Under the pieces are notes generated by a model. The model searched no databases. It was not told the DNA's origin and saw nothing but the letters and a program-made list of their open reading frames with translations. Below, one piece after another: positions 38,304 through 48,999 of a stretch of 64,000 nucleotides of DNA (positions within the stretch are counted from its first letter, which is position 1; the number at the start of each line of letters is the position of its first letter). The DNA is from Anthoceros angustus (lineage: Eukaryota; Streptophyta; Anthocerotopsida; Anthocerotales; Anthocerotaceae). The position numbers and the translations under genes were made by a program. The stretch is taken from positions 868,001-932,000 of the forward strand of contig MU008163.1 of NCBI GenBank assembly GCA_010909165.1, written 5' to 3'.

Positions 38304-38704
38304 CCCGGATCGCTGAGTCTGAGACGCGAATCAACGCTTGAGTCGCGCGCGCAGAGTCGAATTCCAGGGCGGAGTGGAAGGAGAGCTTCCTGATCGCCGC
38401 TCTGCTGATGCGAGCTTCAAGTGGGAATGCCGAATGCTGCGAGCGAGCGGGCTGTATGTAGCCTGCGGCTTATCAGTCGTGGGGGCCTATTTGGGGCGTG
38501 ATGAGAGAGTGATGAGCAAAGGTGATGAGGGAAGGGATAAACGCAGGCGATGGGCGATGAGAATAGCCAAGCGGAACGTGCGCCGAGGACGCAGTCGGCC
38601 CACGCTCGCGGAACGTTCGCCGCCCGAGACTCGCCTCAGTGTTTCGCCGTTTTCGCCGCCCACGGGTATTGCGGTCGTTGAATCGTTGAATCGGGGATTG
38701 GCGC
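38304..38704. other. Upstream region of the uclacyanin gene
   Basis: Presumed promoter and leader of the minus-strand uclacyanin gene. No further gene is recognised. Confidence 0.4.
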
Positions 38705-39640
38705 CTGTCAGCTGAAGAACGTCCTGCGTTTTGGGCCCGTACGCCCACACCAATATTCCAATACATGGTAACTCCACAACTTGCACGCACAGCATAAAGT
38801 TCTCTTCTTTTTTGGTGGGATCATAGCATAAAGTCCTCGGAACTCCGCAGTCGAGCAGGCAAGCACCCCTGGGGCGGATGACTACTGGGATGGGGTGCGT
38901 ATCCCAAGAATGAAGCTTGTAAGAGTCGAGGACGGCTGTAAAAGTCTCTCACAGCATCCCTCAATTCGAGCCAGGAATGAAAAGATTCAATACAAGAAAA
39001 CATTACAATGCACAACCCAGCCCTAGTTTATGAATCATTCCAATCACGAGCTTGCACTTTCATCCCAGCCTGGAGACAAACATCTAGTCTATGACGAAAC
39101 AATACCAGCAGACTGTAAACAAGTGTCAGATCCTGGAGATCCAGCACTTCACTTGCCGAAAGGAACGGGGACCGGATGAAAGAAAGTCATCTGGTGATGG
39201 ATGCCGTTTGAGATGTGGAGGGGTCAGGATGTAGCTGTACGACCCAGGTCCCGGATCTGTGCTTGCGGTTGTACTGGCACACTAGCACAGGGGGTGATCT
39301 GGGGCCGACTGCACTGGCTGGGCTGTACCAGCTCGTAGTTAAGTGACCCGCTCCCTTGTTGAACTGTTGGGTCGGTTAGGACAACTGTAGATGGTTCTTG
39401 CTAGCAGTGGACCCGAGGACTTGCAATGGAAGTTGCTACTGGCAGGTTGCAAGAAGCGACGGGATGGATATGTGTGTTTACTGCGGTCGCCCAGCCAAAT
39501 GCCGTCATGTGGTTTGGTGTTCTATGATTTCTGCCTCTGTTGAGAACGGACAAGCTAACCACCTACCTGCCTGTGGATATCACCAGATGGGCATGTCTTC
39601 TTAGCAGCCCTAGGCTGCTGGCTTACAAGTGGTGGGGCAG
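38705..39640 (-). pseudogene. Degenerate duplicate of the ENODL locus
   Basis: The sequence at 38705-38790 matches the start of the ENODL second exon and its acceptor (35141-35215); 39030-39125 matches its intron (35230-35325); 39140-39640 matches 35790-36350. Most of the coding sequence is missing, so this is a relic of a local duplication. Confidence 0.7.
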
Positions 39641-39850
39641 ACGTGAAAAATATGGGGTTGAGCCTGACCTACAGGTTCCTTCTCAATTGCTTGTGTGGGT
39701 TATGTGTGGCTGCAGCCTGCAAGGCGGTCCCAGAGTGTCTCAGGGGCTGAAGCTTTCTCAAACGAGATTGTGGTGACTCGGAATGGCTATGATAGCAGGA
39801 TATTCCCAGCAGGGCTAGGGCATGATCATGTTGCCATTCCGTCCCTGAAT

Positions 39851-39872
39851 AGTGATGACTTAAGTCATCACT
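39851..39872. repeat. Perfect 22-bp palindrome
   Basis: AGTGATGACTT followed by AAGTCATCACT, with zero loop, in non-coding DNA at the 3' side of the PPR gene. Confidence 0.85.
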
Positions 39873-40080
39873 GTGTCCGATTCTGAGGCCACAGCTCTAA
39901 GAGAAAAAGTCTACAGCCGAGAGATAAAGAGGAGGATCCACGCCCGACGGAAGAGTCCGAAGCATGTGCCTTCAGGGAAAGGACTCTGTGAGAGATTAGC
40001 AATATCCAAGTTTCCCAATCTTTACAAATCAAAATTAGTCAAAGTACCTTTCCCCCATGTGTGCGTTCAGGTTTCAGGTT

Positions 40081-42185
40081 TCACGATTCAGGTTTCAATC
40101 CTTGCATGTGTGCTTTCGAGTCTCGTCTCTCTCTCACCACAAAAATGTGCACGAGCCCGTCTATGCCTACCCACCAGCTCTGGCCTGGCTGTTTCCATGC
40201 CCCAATTGCTTTCCTCCTCGTCTGCAGCTTCTGTGCCTCCTCCCACATCTCATCATTGAGATATATGTTGGACATCAACACATAGGCTGCAGCATCCTTG
40301 TCATGCAGCTTCAGTGCTTCGTTGAAGGCATGGAGTCCCACCGGCACGTTGCTCCACTTCTGACAGGCACCCAAAAGTGTGTGCCAGACTGCGATGTCGG
40401 GGAAAACAGGCATGCTCCTTGCCACCCCTAGAGCCTCGTGGAGGTGGCCTGCACGACCCAGGATGTCCACCATGCACGTGTAGTGCTCCATGGTGGGAGT
40501 GATGCTATAGTGTTGGCCCATTGCCTCGAAGTACTCTCGCCCCTTGTCCACAAGGCCTGCATGACTGCATGCTTTCCGAACGCTGAGAAATGTGATGCTG
40601 TCCGGCCGTACGCTCTGCTCTTGCATTCTGCAAAGCAGGTGGAAGACTGTTTCGCTGTCCCCTTGCCGGGTGTATCCTGCAATCAGTGCATTCCAGGCGA
40701 CACTGTCTGCTTCAGGCAACCCATCAAATACCTGATGAGCATCCACCATGCTCCCAGACTTCGCATACATGTTTATCAAACTGATGGCTACAAACGGGTC
40801 TGCCTGATGCCCCTGTTCTTCGATCTGAACATGCAGCCACCTTCCCGGATGCAACGCTGCTACATCCGCACATGCCTGCAGGAGGCAGGCAAACGTTACA
40901 GAATCCGGAGCAGAAATGCCTTCATCTCGCATGGCTCTGTAAACACGAAGAGCTTCATGGCCCATCCCCTGCTGGCAGTATCCCGCCATCATGGCATTCC
41001 ATGTCACCAACGTTTTCCGAGCAAGCCGGGCAAACACAGCCCGAGCATCCTCGATGCTGCCACACTTTGCATACATTATCACCAGGCTGCACCCTACAAT
41101 CGCATCACCCAGCAGCCCCTTGACATCAATCTGAGCATGGAGCTCTTTCCCTGCCTCCAAACCCCCGGCACCCACGCTCGAACACGCCTGCAGGAGGCTC
41201 ACAAACGTCACAGAAGTGGGTGCAGCCAGGCCCTCTTCCTTCATAGCCCTGTAGAGATGAAGTGCTTCTTCACCCCTGCCCTGCTGGGCATATCCTGCTA
41301 TCATGGCATTCCATGACACCGCATCTTTCCCCTACCAAGCCCATCAAAAACTCTCCTGGCATCATCCCAGCTGCCACACTTTGCGTACATGTCCACCAGG
41401 CAATTCACAACAAACAAGTCAGGCTCAACCCCACAAGCCATAACATCAGCATGCACCTGCCGCCCAGTTCTCAAGTCCTACGAAAGCCTGAAAGGCATGC
41501 AACAACGAGCTTAATTCTTCAGACAGTACTTTTCTGTCATAGTTTGTACTAGGGAGGTTACTCCACGACCCAAGGGGCAACGAGACAACTAGGAAACAAC
41601 ATCATGCACATCAACGTCAGGGCGCGGAACTAAATTCCTCATCATGTGGTAACTCGTCCTGCAATGGAACAAGATAGGGCTCCGAGTCTTGCCCCATGAG
41701 ATACCAAAGACTCCGAGATACGTGTACAAACTCACCGATTTGGTTTCATGAGGGATGTCATGAGCGAGGCGAAGCCAGGCGGAAAAGATCAGTGACTCAT
41801 AAACTGTAACCTGAGGAGAATGTATGTCAAATTGCTCACAATATCCGGATACCCGTGCAAAGGTGTCCTGGTTCTTGACAAATCCTGATATGCGAATTTC
41901 TCCATCAATATATCCCCCTGTTTTCCTCCCCGCCAGCACATCCATTAGGGTGGTCTTCCCAGCTCCACTTACTCCCATCAGCGCAGTCAAAGTGCCAGGC
42001 CTAAAAGCTCCATTAATATCGTGAAGAAGGGTTCGGCTTCCTCCAACATGCCATGAGAAGCATACATCCGGAGGATGTGGTTGCACAGGAACGTATCCGA
42101 TCCATACCCCTTCTGCACTGCCAGGACATTCACCCGGCGACCCAGAACCAGCTCCCTCTTCCCCACACAGGTTCTCAGGACAGCG
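40081..42185 (-). pseudogene. PPR protein (PLS class, E/E+ end), interrupted
   Basis: The main frame at 40081-41319 encodes about 412 residues with successive PPR motifs (SWNAMIAGYAQQG, TWNAMMAGYCQQG, AWNALIAGYTRQG), each followed by VTF..LLQAC and YAKCGS-type helices. The E and E+ end reads MEHYTCMVDILGRAGHL, TLLGACQKW and SWWVGIDGLVHIF; no DYW domain follows. A -1 type frameshift at about 41320 joins it to an upstream part (DLRTGRQVHADVMACG, 41400-41477). A further PPR stretch ([10 protein letters not shown] to [11 protein letters not shown], 42035-42185) lies beyond an inserted ABC exon. Such proteins act in organellar RNA editing. As it stands the gene is broken. Confidence 0.75.
41478..42025 (-). 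mobile_element. Insert carrying one PDR-type ABC transporter exon
   Basis: On the minus strand this begins within [12 protein letters not shown] and reads through Walker A (GVSGAGKTT), [33 protein letters not shown] and AWLRL to HETKS, then a donor GTGAGT at 41735. This is one exon of the second nucleotide-binding domain of an ABCG/PDR full-size transporter, ending at a common PDR exon boundary. Signature and Walker B parts are absent. The remaining 258 bases to 41478 end in TTTCGTAG, a plausible acceptor, directly before the PPR sequence resumes. Captured host-gene fragment; the carrier element is unknown. Confidence 0.7.
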
Positions 42186-42449
42186 TAGATAAGAGACCCG
42201 TGTTTGCAGGGCCCAGAAAAGCCGTTGCCACAAGAGGAGGTGTGAATGACGTGCGAGGCTCCTGGCAGCCAAGGTGGGCACAGGAATGCGCCAAGCCTGT
42301 GCAGGCAAGCCTGAACGGTCCAGCTGGGCCCATGCTGCCCATCTCCGCATGCACTTGCACTAGGACAGAGTCTTTCCTCGAGTTTCATGTCACCCGACGA
42401 GATCGGCCAAGAGGACGGCCCGTAAGACCACATCATCACGAACAACGAA

Positions 42450-43050
42450 ACGCCCTCCGGGTTTCAACGGGACATCCATTTTATTCATGCTTCATTTCTT
42501 ACAGGAACCGTCGGTGCCATACACGTTCGGTCCAAAGTATGGACGAACGGGCCATTTTACAACATGTGACGGCCCCTGTGCCATCTGCTCATCCACATAG
42601 CGAGTCATAGGGCATGTGCGGTCCTCATGGATTATTAAAATGCATGTGAATTTACAAAAAATGTTCCAAAAGGGGTGTTTGGAGAGCTAGGGCAGCTCTA
42701 AGCAACCACTAGTGACATGTTAGGAAAAGTATGAGTTTAGGCAAAGCAAAAAGTGTTTTGCTCAGTCTGTTGCATCGGGGAACGTGTATTCCAAGATATG
42801 GGGCGGTTGATAAGAAACAAAGGACCCTTAGTGTAGGTGCCCCTTGGAACACCGGAAACTGTATCTCGAACTTTGGATCTTCCGAGTAAAGATAGGGGCC
42901 CAAAGCAATTTTATAAGGAGACACACCGAGCCTTGCTCCTCGCCACTTTTCTATGACCATGAGTATTGTGCACTACAAGACAATGCGGCTTGTCTTTGTT
43001 TATTGAGTGTACTGTCATGGCATAGATTGACAAGAGGCTTTGTACATAAT
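42450..43050. other. Intergenic
   Basis: No gene is recognised. The sequence near 42520-42555 contains an inverted CCATAC/GTATGG pair around CCGT/GGTCC words and may be element debris. Confidence 0.35.
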
Positions 43051-43054
43051 AAAT

Positions 43055-43385
43055 GGCACCACTCTCCATAGCCAAGAGCACCACTCTCCACGGCCGGAGC
43101 ACCACTCTCCACGGCCGGAGCACCACTCTCCACAAGCGAGGAACAACAATCTCCACGGCCAGAACACCACTCTCTGACCAAGAACACCACTCTCCACAAG
43201 TGAGGAACAGGCCTCCACAAGCGAGGAACAACAATCTCCACGGCCGGAACACCACTCTCCATAGCCAGAACACCACGGTCCAATGTCGAAATCCAATCTC
43301 GATAGTGAGGATTAGGACTCTGCAGTGAGGAACACCACTCTCCATAGTTAGGAAATCCACTGCATGTGAAGAAAAGATTCTCCAC
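43055..43385. repeat. Minisatellite, ~20-24 bp units
   Basis: Irregular tandem repeats of CACCACTCTCCACGGCCGGA and variants (ACAAGCGAGG, ATAGCCAGAA). The units are degenerate and read through in some minus-strand frames as WRVVxRPWRVV, but no signal peptide or start supports translation. Confidence 0.8.
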
Positions 43386-43454
43386 AAACCACCGGTGCCG
43401 CCAAAACACGATTCAACCACAAACTTGCTTGCAAGTAGCAACATGTGAAAGGCA

Positions 43455-43740
43455 AGATGAGCAATGCAAGCGGCACCGCTCCACCAACTTCCAACCAGCA
43501 AAGAATCGCGCGCAAAGTCGGACCAAAAGCACTATGTAAAGTTTGCGCACTGCACACCAACATCGGGACCACCACCGGCATTGTTCCACCAACAACTAGC
43601 ATCAACATCGCAACATAACACCACCAGCATTAGCATTGCAGTGAAGACACCACCAAAGATGAGTAAGGCAAGCAACACCAACCGCCCACCACCTTTCAAC
43701 CGAAGCGCGCAAAGTCGGACCACCAACACAATGTAAAGTC
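43455..43740. repeat. Diverged ~200-bp tandem repeat
   Basis: The segment at 43455-43535 (ending GCGCGCAAAGTCGGACCA then ATGTAAAG) recurs at 43655-43737. About 200 bp period, two copies, non-coding. Confidence 0.6.
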
Positions 43741-44009
43741 GAGCGCCCATGGGCATCGAGATTAGACCACCCTCGAGTGGGGAACACACTCTCCACGATC
43801 AAGAAATCCACTCTTGATAGGGTGGAAGAGCTTTGTCGAAACAAATCACAAAAATCAAAATCTTCACAAGTGGAAGACAACTAACCTCCCACAAATAGGG
43901 GCATTGAGCTTCACATGTTTCACAGATTCAGAACATGAGGAAACCATATGTCAAGCGAAGCTTCCATCCAAGCTAGTACCCACAGTGCCCAGTGAACAAT
44001 GTCATCAAT

Positions 44010-44571
44010 TAGGCGAATTCTTTGTGTGAGTTCAACTCTGCTTTATGCTCCCTTCTTAACATGTCTCTCTCTCCTCCAAAGACCTTCCAATTTAGCAACT
44101 TCAACTACGGGGCATCTTCGCTCTCGACTCCTCAAGAGATTTCTTGCAACCGCGTGAGCAACCTTAGCCTCATCGCTTGAAGTCGTCTCTCCTAGAATGC
44201 CTTTTTGCTGCTAGTTCCCACACAACTCCATGACATTGTGCCACTTCTTTACCTCCTCCTCATTCTTCACAAGCGAACAATGTCATTGTGCCAACTATCC
44301 AAGAAGTCCACATAGGCGGCTAGAGGCCTAAACCTCTTCAAGCTCTGGGGCCCAACACCCCTTCACCTAGGCGGAGGTTTCGAGATGTTTCCCTATTTCA
44401 AATCTAGCTTTCTCTCGTCATCCAACTTCCGCATTAACCTTGAGAATCTCCACCTCAATTGCTAGATCAAGATGGTCCTCATCTGCAGCCCACCTCTTGA
44501 CAGTCTCCTTGGGATATAGCGAGGAGTTTTTGCTTTTGCTCATGGCGTCCTTTGGTGACATTCTCTCCACC
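44010..44571 (-). pseudogene. Unrecognised charged protein fragment beside an LTR
   Basis: The minus strand reads MSPKDAMSKSKNSSLYPKE then VKRWAADEDHLDLAIEVEIL and, after stops, KWHNVMELCGN, VAHAVARNLLRSRERR and WRRERDMLRREHKAELNSH, a helical, charged, possibly coiled-coil protein. Stops and shifts show decay. It abuts the LTR at 44607, and a similar-looking coding trace continues on the other side of that element at 48054-48300, so the element may have split one gene. Family unknown. Confidence 0.35.
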
Positions 44572-44606
44572 CTCTTCATCCTCTTCCTTCACCACTTCCT
44601 CCTGCG

Positions 44607-44818
44607 GTTAGAAATGCCATGAGCGTCTTGCATCAAGCGGATGCTTTTCTAAGAATGATAAACAATCAAGTAAGTTTTAAGTTCATAGGTGGGCTTTTAA
44701 AGGGTTACGAAGGGTTGTGTCCTTTGCTAGCCCGCTAGTTAACTAACTACATTTAAAGCTAAGGCCTAGTTAGACTAACCAACGTGCAGTAACCAACGTG
44801 GTGCCTTTTTCTTCTAAC
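44607..44818 (-). repeat. 3' LTR of the gag-only element
   Basis: 212 bp, bounded by GTTAGAA and TTCTAAC (inverted ends). Several indels relative to the other LTR. Confidence 0.75.
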
Positions 44819-45405
44819 TCTCCTCTCGACACGTTGCGGGTTGTTATTATCTAAGAGCTCCATGTACAAGCGGAGATCACTCTTGTTGTAGTCAAGCTTC
44901 GGCCTTGCTCAATTCGGCTATCACCTAGAGTCGGCCGAATCGCCTCGCGGTGAGCTCAGAGTGTCTGACAACTCGTGGAGAAGAACACCACTCTTGTGAC
45001 CGTAAAAGAGTAAGCTTTCGACTTACAACTCCTAGTGAAACAAAAGCGGATAGCCCACCAAATGAGCGACCTAAATCGTCAAAGATCATACAATATCTGC
45101 TACCATTCCAATGACCACTTTTACGAGAAAGCCAAATAATCATATTCATCACCGATTGCCAACAACTCCACTCATTGTGATTGTAACCCTCCGAAGCGTA
45201 AGTAGAACTCCCTCTGCTGGCACTTTAATTAAAGAGATAATCGCATGTCTTGAGAGGTAGTGAAGTCGGTGTTGAACTCCTTTTTCCATTCCATAGGTGC
45301 CTTGGGAGCCATGATGTGAACATGTGTCTATGGCTACAGTTGTGCACTAACGCCGCAAAAGTAATGAGCCACAGATCCTGTAGATAGAAACCACCAAACA
45401 CACAG

Positions 45406-46298
45406 TTAGAGCACGAGGTCGGGCTGATCTAGGTACTGGATCTTGGCCTTGGAGACGACGGCAGCATTCTCCATCCTTGGCTCTTGGCGGGCCTCACCAG
45501 CCTGTTTCTTCCGACACTCTCTCTCCCAATGGCCAGGTATCTGGCACCAATGACATGTCCCCTCTCGCTTAGGAGACTTGGAAGAACCCGAAGATCCCTG
45601 AGAGCTCCTGCTCTTATTCTGTTGTGACCTACCGTTGGTCACGAACATGACCCTTTCTCCCCCGTGTTGAGATGTGCCAGCATTGAACCTGGCGGCCTCC
45701 TCTTGAAGGAGAGCCCCAGCGATCTCTGACACAGTGATATTCGGGACCATGCCCGACTGGACAGCCCGGTGAGCACTTCTCACCGTCTGGTTCTGGGAAG
45801 AGACAAAGGTTTGATAACTAGCCGGGAGGCTAGCTAAGAGCTGGACATGACATCAAATTCGAGATTACCCAAGTCGCAAGTTGAGCGTAGATACCTAAAC
45901 TTGCTTATGTCTTTGAGCAACAACATCGTTAGGTTGCATACGTAATGAGTAGAACTCCAAACGTACCGTAACAAGAGTAGATTGATAGATATCTATGAGT
46001 TGCTTCCAAGCTTCAGCAGAGGTTATGGCACCATCAGTATGGTGTAAGGTAACCTCGTCTAATCCGGAGATTAGCATATGCATAGCCTCTATCTGCATCA
46101 AAGGCCAATAGCGAGGGACGAGGCTTGGGGGAAGGTACCTTCGACAATCGGGAGGAGATCCCGAGTATTCAAAGCAGTCTTCATTCGACGAGACCATACT
46201 TCGAATTTTGTGCCGTCGAAGCGATCCTTCTCCTTGAAGTCAGAGCTGACGTTCATCATGTTGAAGATTGTTGGCGTTGGTGGTGGTTGAGCAGCCAT
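45406..46298 (-). CDS. Copia-type gag polyprotein, frames interrupted
   Basis: The start at 46298 reads MAAQPPPTPTIFNMMNVSS, then FDGTKFEVWSRRMKTALNTR, the usual N-terminus of plant copia gag. The middle part (46197-45895) has MLISGLDEVTLHHTDGAITS and the helical region; the C-terminal frame (45783-45406) holds a zinc knuckle CHWCQIPGHWERECRKK (Cx2Cx4Hx4C). Gag forms the particle and the knuckle binds RNA. Two or three frameshifts separate these parts. A stop follows soon after the knuckle, and no protease is joined to it. Confidence 0.65.
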
Positions 46299-47636
46299 CC
46301 TTAAGGACTTTCACGGAAGAGCGAGCAGTCGAAATATTATGATATTTCGACTAGATCACTCGTTAGAGGAAAAAGTATCTTCAAAGGGTAGCAAAACAAT
46401 TTGCAAGTACGGGACTTTGATCTTGCGTGCTTGGACCGCGCAAAACCGTCGCTCCTCAACCCAATCTTGGTCTTGTAGACTTGGACCTACTCACAAGAAA
46501 CGGCTATTTCGTAACCGGTGTCCGGAAAAGCAGCGTTCACACCGGTTGGGGCGGCCCAAACGGTTCAAACGACAACTTGTTGTCGTTGGCGCAACGCGCA
46601 TGAAACCAAGCAACTTGTTGCGCTGCATACCGCTGGAGCGCTGGCTCCCGCCTGCATGGGGCGCGTGTCACGGCAATCCACCTCCAGCACGCAGCATGTG
46701 CGATCGGGCGGCGCTGGATCGGCCGGGCGCCTCCCGCTGAGCCTGCGGTCTCGATGGATTTCGGATCAGCCGAGAATTGCTTCTCATCCGCAATCTTCCA
46801 CACCCCTTAGATCCGCCTCAATTCTCGTGAGTTTGCTCGATTCTGGCATCATTTGGCGAAGTTGAGTAATAGGGCAGATCCGCTGTGGGAATACTTTCTC
46901 CCCTACACACCTGCAGATTGGGAGAAATTGAGCCAGTTAAAAGATACTAAGATCAACCGAGCTCCAATCCCCTCTTCCCCAATCAGGCTCCAATCAGCAA
47001 CTTCTCGTGAGGTGAGGCGCCTGGATCTTAGCAGAGGAAGGGCGCCCTGTAGGCGCGACCAGCCCTGGCCTGAAATCGCTGTGAACGGGGCATCAGCGCC
47101 TCCGATCGGTGTGCCCAAAGATCCTCCTTCTTCTTCTTCTTTATAAGAAGGTATATAATAAAACCGTGCCTACCTATTTGCCATATAGGGGTTGTAGGGT
47201 CATTACAGTGCACACCATCGCAACTCCACAATTAAGCGCCCTACCCACGGATCAATACCCAGATGGGGAGCCTAACATAGGATTCACATAGTTCAAACAA
47301 TTCTTTTGTTTTGTTTTTTTTTTTTTGTTCTTTTAAAACGAGATGCACATCTAGAGCCCTTGCAGCCCGTCGTGCTCTCCAGAAACTCTTCTTCTAAATG
47401 TAGAATATTCACAACCACCTAAGACTCATATCTTGAATTCTTAAAAACCCTCAATGATCTTGTGAAGTGAATTTTCTTCCATATTTTCTAATGATTTCTA
47501 AGAACGTAGTCTAGGACCATTGGAGCCCATCATACTCTTCAGAAATGCTACAAATCTAATATGATGTGCTATCTACTTTGCTCTTTATCAACAGAAGCAA
47601 AGAAGAGATAGCAAGCAAGTCCATGGCGGATCATTG
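46299..47636 (-). other. Leader of the gag-only element
   Basis: About 1.3 kb between the primer-binding site and the gag start, unusually long. No ORF is recognised; there is a GC-rich stretch at 46500-46750 and a (TTC)n run near 47130. It may hold the packaging signal. Confidence 0.4.
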
Positions 47637-47648
47637 CTCTGATACCAA

Positions 47649-47865
47649 GTTAGAAATGCCATGCGGAAGCGTCTTGCATCAAGCAGATGCTTTTCTAAGA
47701 ATGATAAACAATCAAGTAAGTTTTAGGTTCATAGGTGGGCTTTTAAAGGGTTACGAAGGGTTGTGTCCTTTCGCTAGCCGCTAGTTAACTAACTACATTT
47801 AAAGCTAAGGCCTAGTTAGACTAACTAACGCTGGTATGTAACCAAGGGTCTGCTTTTCTTCTAAC
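47649..47865 (-). repeat. 5' LTR of the gag-only element
   Basis: 217 bp, with the primer-binding site immediately inside it on the left. It contains TAACTAACTACATTTAAAGC, shared with the left LTR. Confidence 0.75.
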
Positions 47866-48053
47866 TCTGCTTCTTCTTATCTTCTTTCCTCCGTTCCACC
47901 CCATCCTTTGCAAGGCTCACGGCAATTTTTCGATATAAGGCCCAATCAACTTGGATACCACAAACCTTTTCTACGAACACCTAGAGCAAGCTTCTTGGCA
48001 TGTTCTTCTTCCTATCTCGGGACACTTTCTATGAATGTAAAATGTGAGACCAT

Positions 48054-48310
48054 TCACAGCATTCCATCAGGCGTGGAAAGTCCTTCACCCCATATAACAC
48101 GATTCCGTGACCACTTGAAACCATCATTCACTGGTGGTCCAAAAATAAGATAGATATACGCATCCCCGCCCACCAGTTCCTTCAAGCATTCCGTGAAGGT
48201 CGAATCTCTCACATTGATGCCACCACTTTTCACATTCCAGGATTTAAATAACCACACCTTCATAGCCTTTGTGTGCATACTCTTCACTTGTTCACATTTC
48301 TTCTCTTTCT
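48054..48310 (-). pseudogene. Unrecognised protein fragment right of the LTR element
   Basis: The minus-strand frame runs from SSEKEKKCEQVKSMHTKAMK through NVRDSTFTECLKELVGGDAY to SRNRVIWGEGLSTPDGML, then a stop with coding-like sequence beyond it. It reads as genuine protein but I cannot name a family. It may be the 5' half of the gene whose other part lies at 44010-44571. Confidence 0.3.
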
Positions 48311-48744
48311 CGGAAGAAGTTCCTCCTAGTCTTTGGGAGGCCTAAGACGTGAAGATTCACCCTCTTCCATCTTCACTTCCCTAGGCGACTCCCTCTACAA
48401 CAGGCACAAACGAAGCGTGCACGCAGATCAACACCCATAGTCCATCCATTACCAGTGAAGAAGCAACACATGTGTCGCACAAGGCAAGGAGCTAAGAATA
48501 ACAAGAATAAAGAAGAAGAAGAAAGACATGTCACACAAGGCCTTTAAAAGCACTAATAGCAACAAGAAGACCACAAAGAAAGAAAAGCAACGAAGTGGCG
48601 GCTCTTACACCTACCACGGTACCTAACAACAACAGCAAAAGCAATAGCAATGATAGCAGAATAGCGTGGCGAACGTCCCTTAAGTCCGAGGGGCGTGGCA
48701 ATCCGATAGAGGCATGACTCACGGCTTGATCATAGAGCACTCGA

Positions 48745-48900
48745 GCTCTGATACCATAATTGGTTCTTGAGGAAGAGCGAGACCTCGTAGACGAAAGGAA
48801 ACTCAATAGTGAATGAATATGAGAATATAAGAATGTCTTAGTATTTGTTCTTATATCCTTAGCATGATGACTCTTCATATAGGCGACCTAACATAAGTAA
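48745..48900 (-). repeat. Possible solitary LTR with primer-binding site
   Basis: CTCTGATACCA (48747-48757) is the complement of a tRNA-iMet primer site, and the sequence to its right would be the 5' LTR of a minus-strand element. No matching LTR was found in the window, so limits are uncertain. Confidence 0.35.
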
Positions 48901-48999
48901 CCTTTGAGCGAGATTAGGTTAACCCACTCAACAGGTGTACTAGGGGTGGGCTTGGGCATCGGAAGTTGTTAGTCTTGGCTGGTGGGTGATGGCATCCCT

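Larger units (their letters stand above)
44607..47865 (-). mobile_element. Non-autonomous copia-type LTR element (gag only)
   Basis: LTRs at 44607-44818 and 47649-47865 share most of their sequence (start GTTAGAAATGCC, end CTTCTAAC). Next to the right LTR, at about 47637-47648, is the complement of TTGGTATCAGAGC, a tRNA-iMet primer site, so transcription runs on the minus strand with the 5' LTR at the right. A purine run (GAGAGGAGA) adjoins the left LTR. Only gag is recognised; no integrase, reverse transcriptase or RNase H lies between the LTRs. CTGC flanks the element at slightly offset positions (44602-44605 and 47867-47870), a possible target duplication. It is about 3.26 kb and would need pol supplied by other elements. 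Confidence 0.75.

Noticed and set aside
40438-41316. 292-codon plus-strand ORF
   Set aside because: Antisense of the PPR gene, whose minus frame has repeated PPR motifs; the plus frame has none of any family.
43055-43385. Possible Trp/Val repeat protein on the minus strand
   Set aside because: The minisatellite reads through in more than one frame and has no start, signal peptide or constraint.
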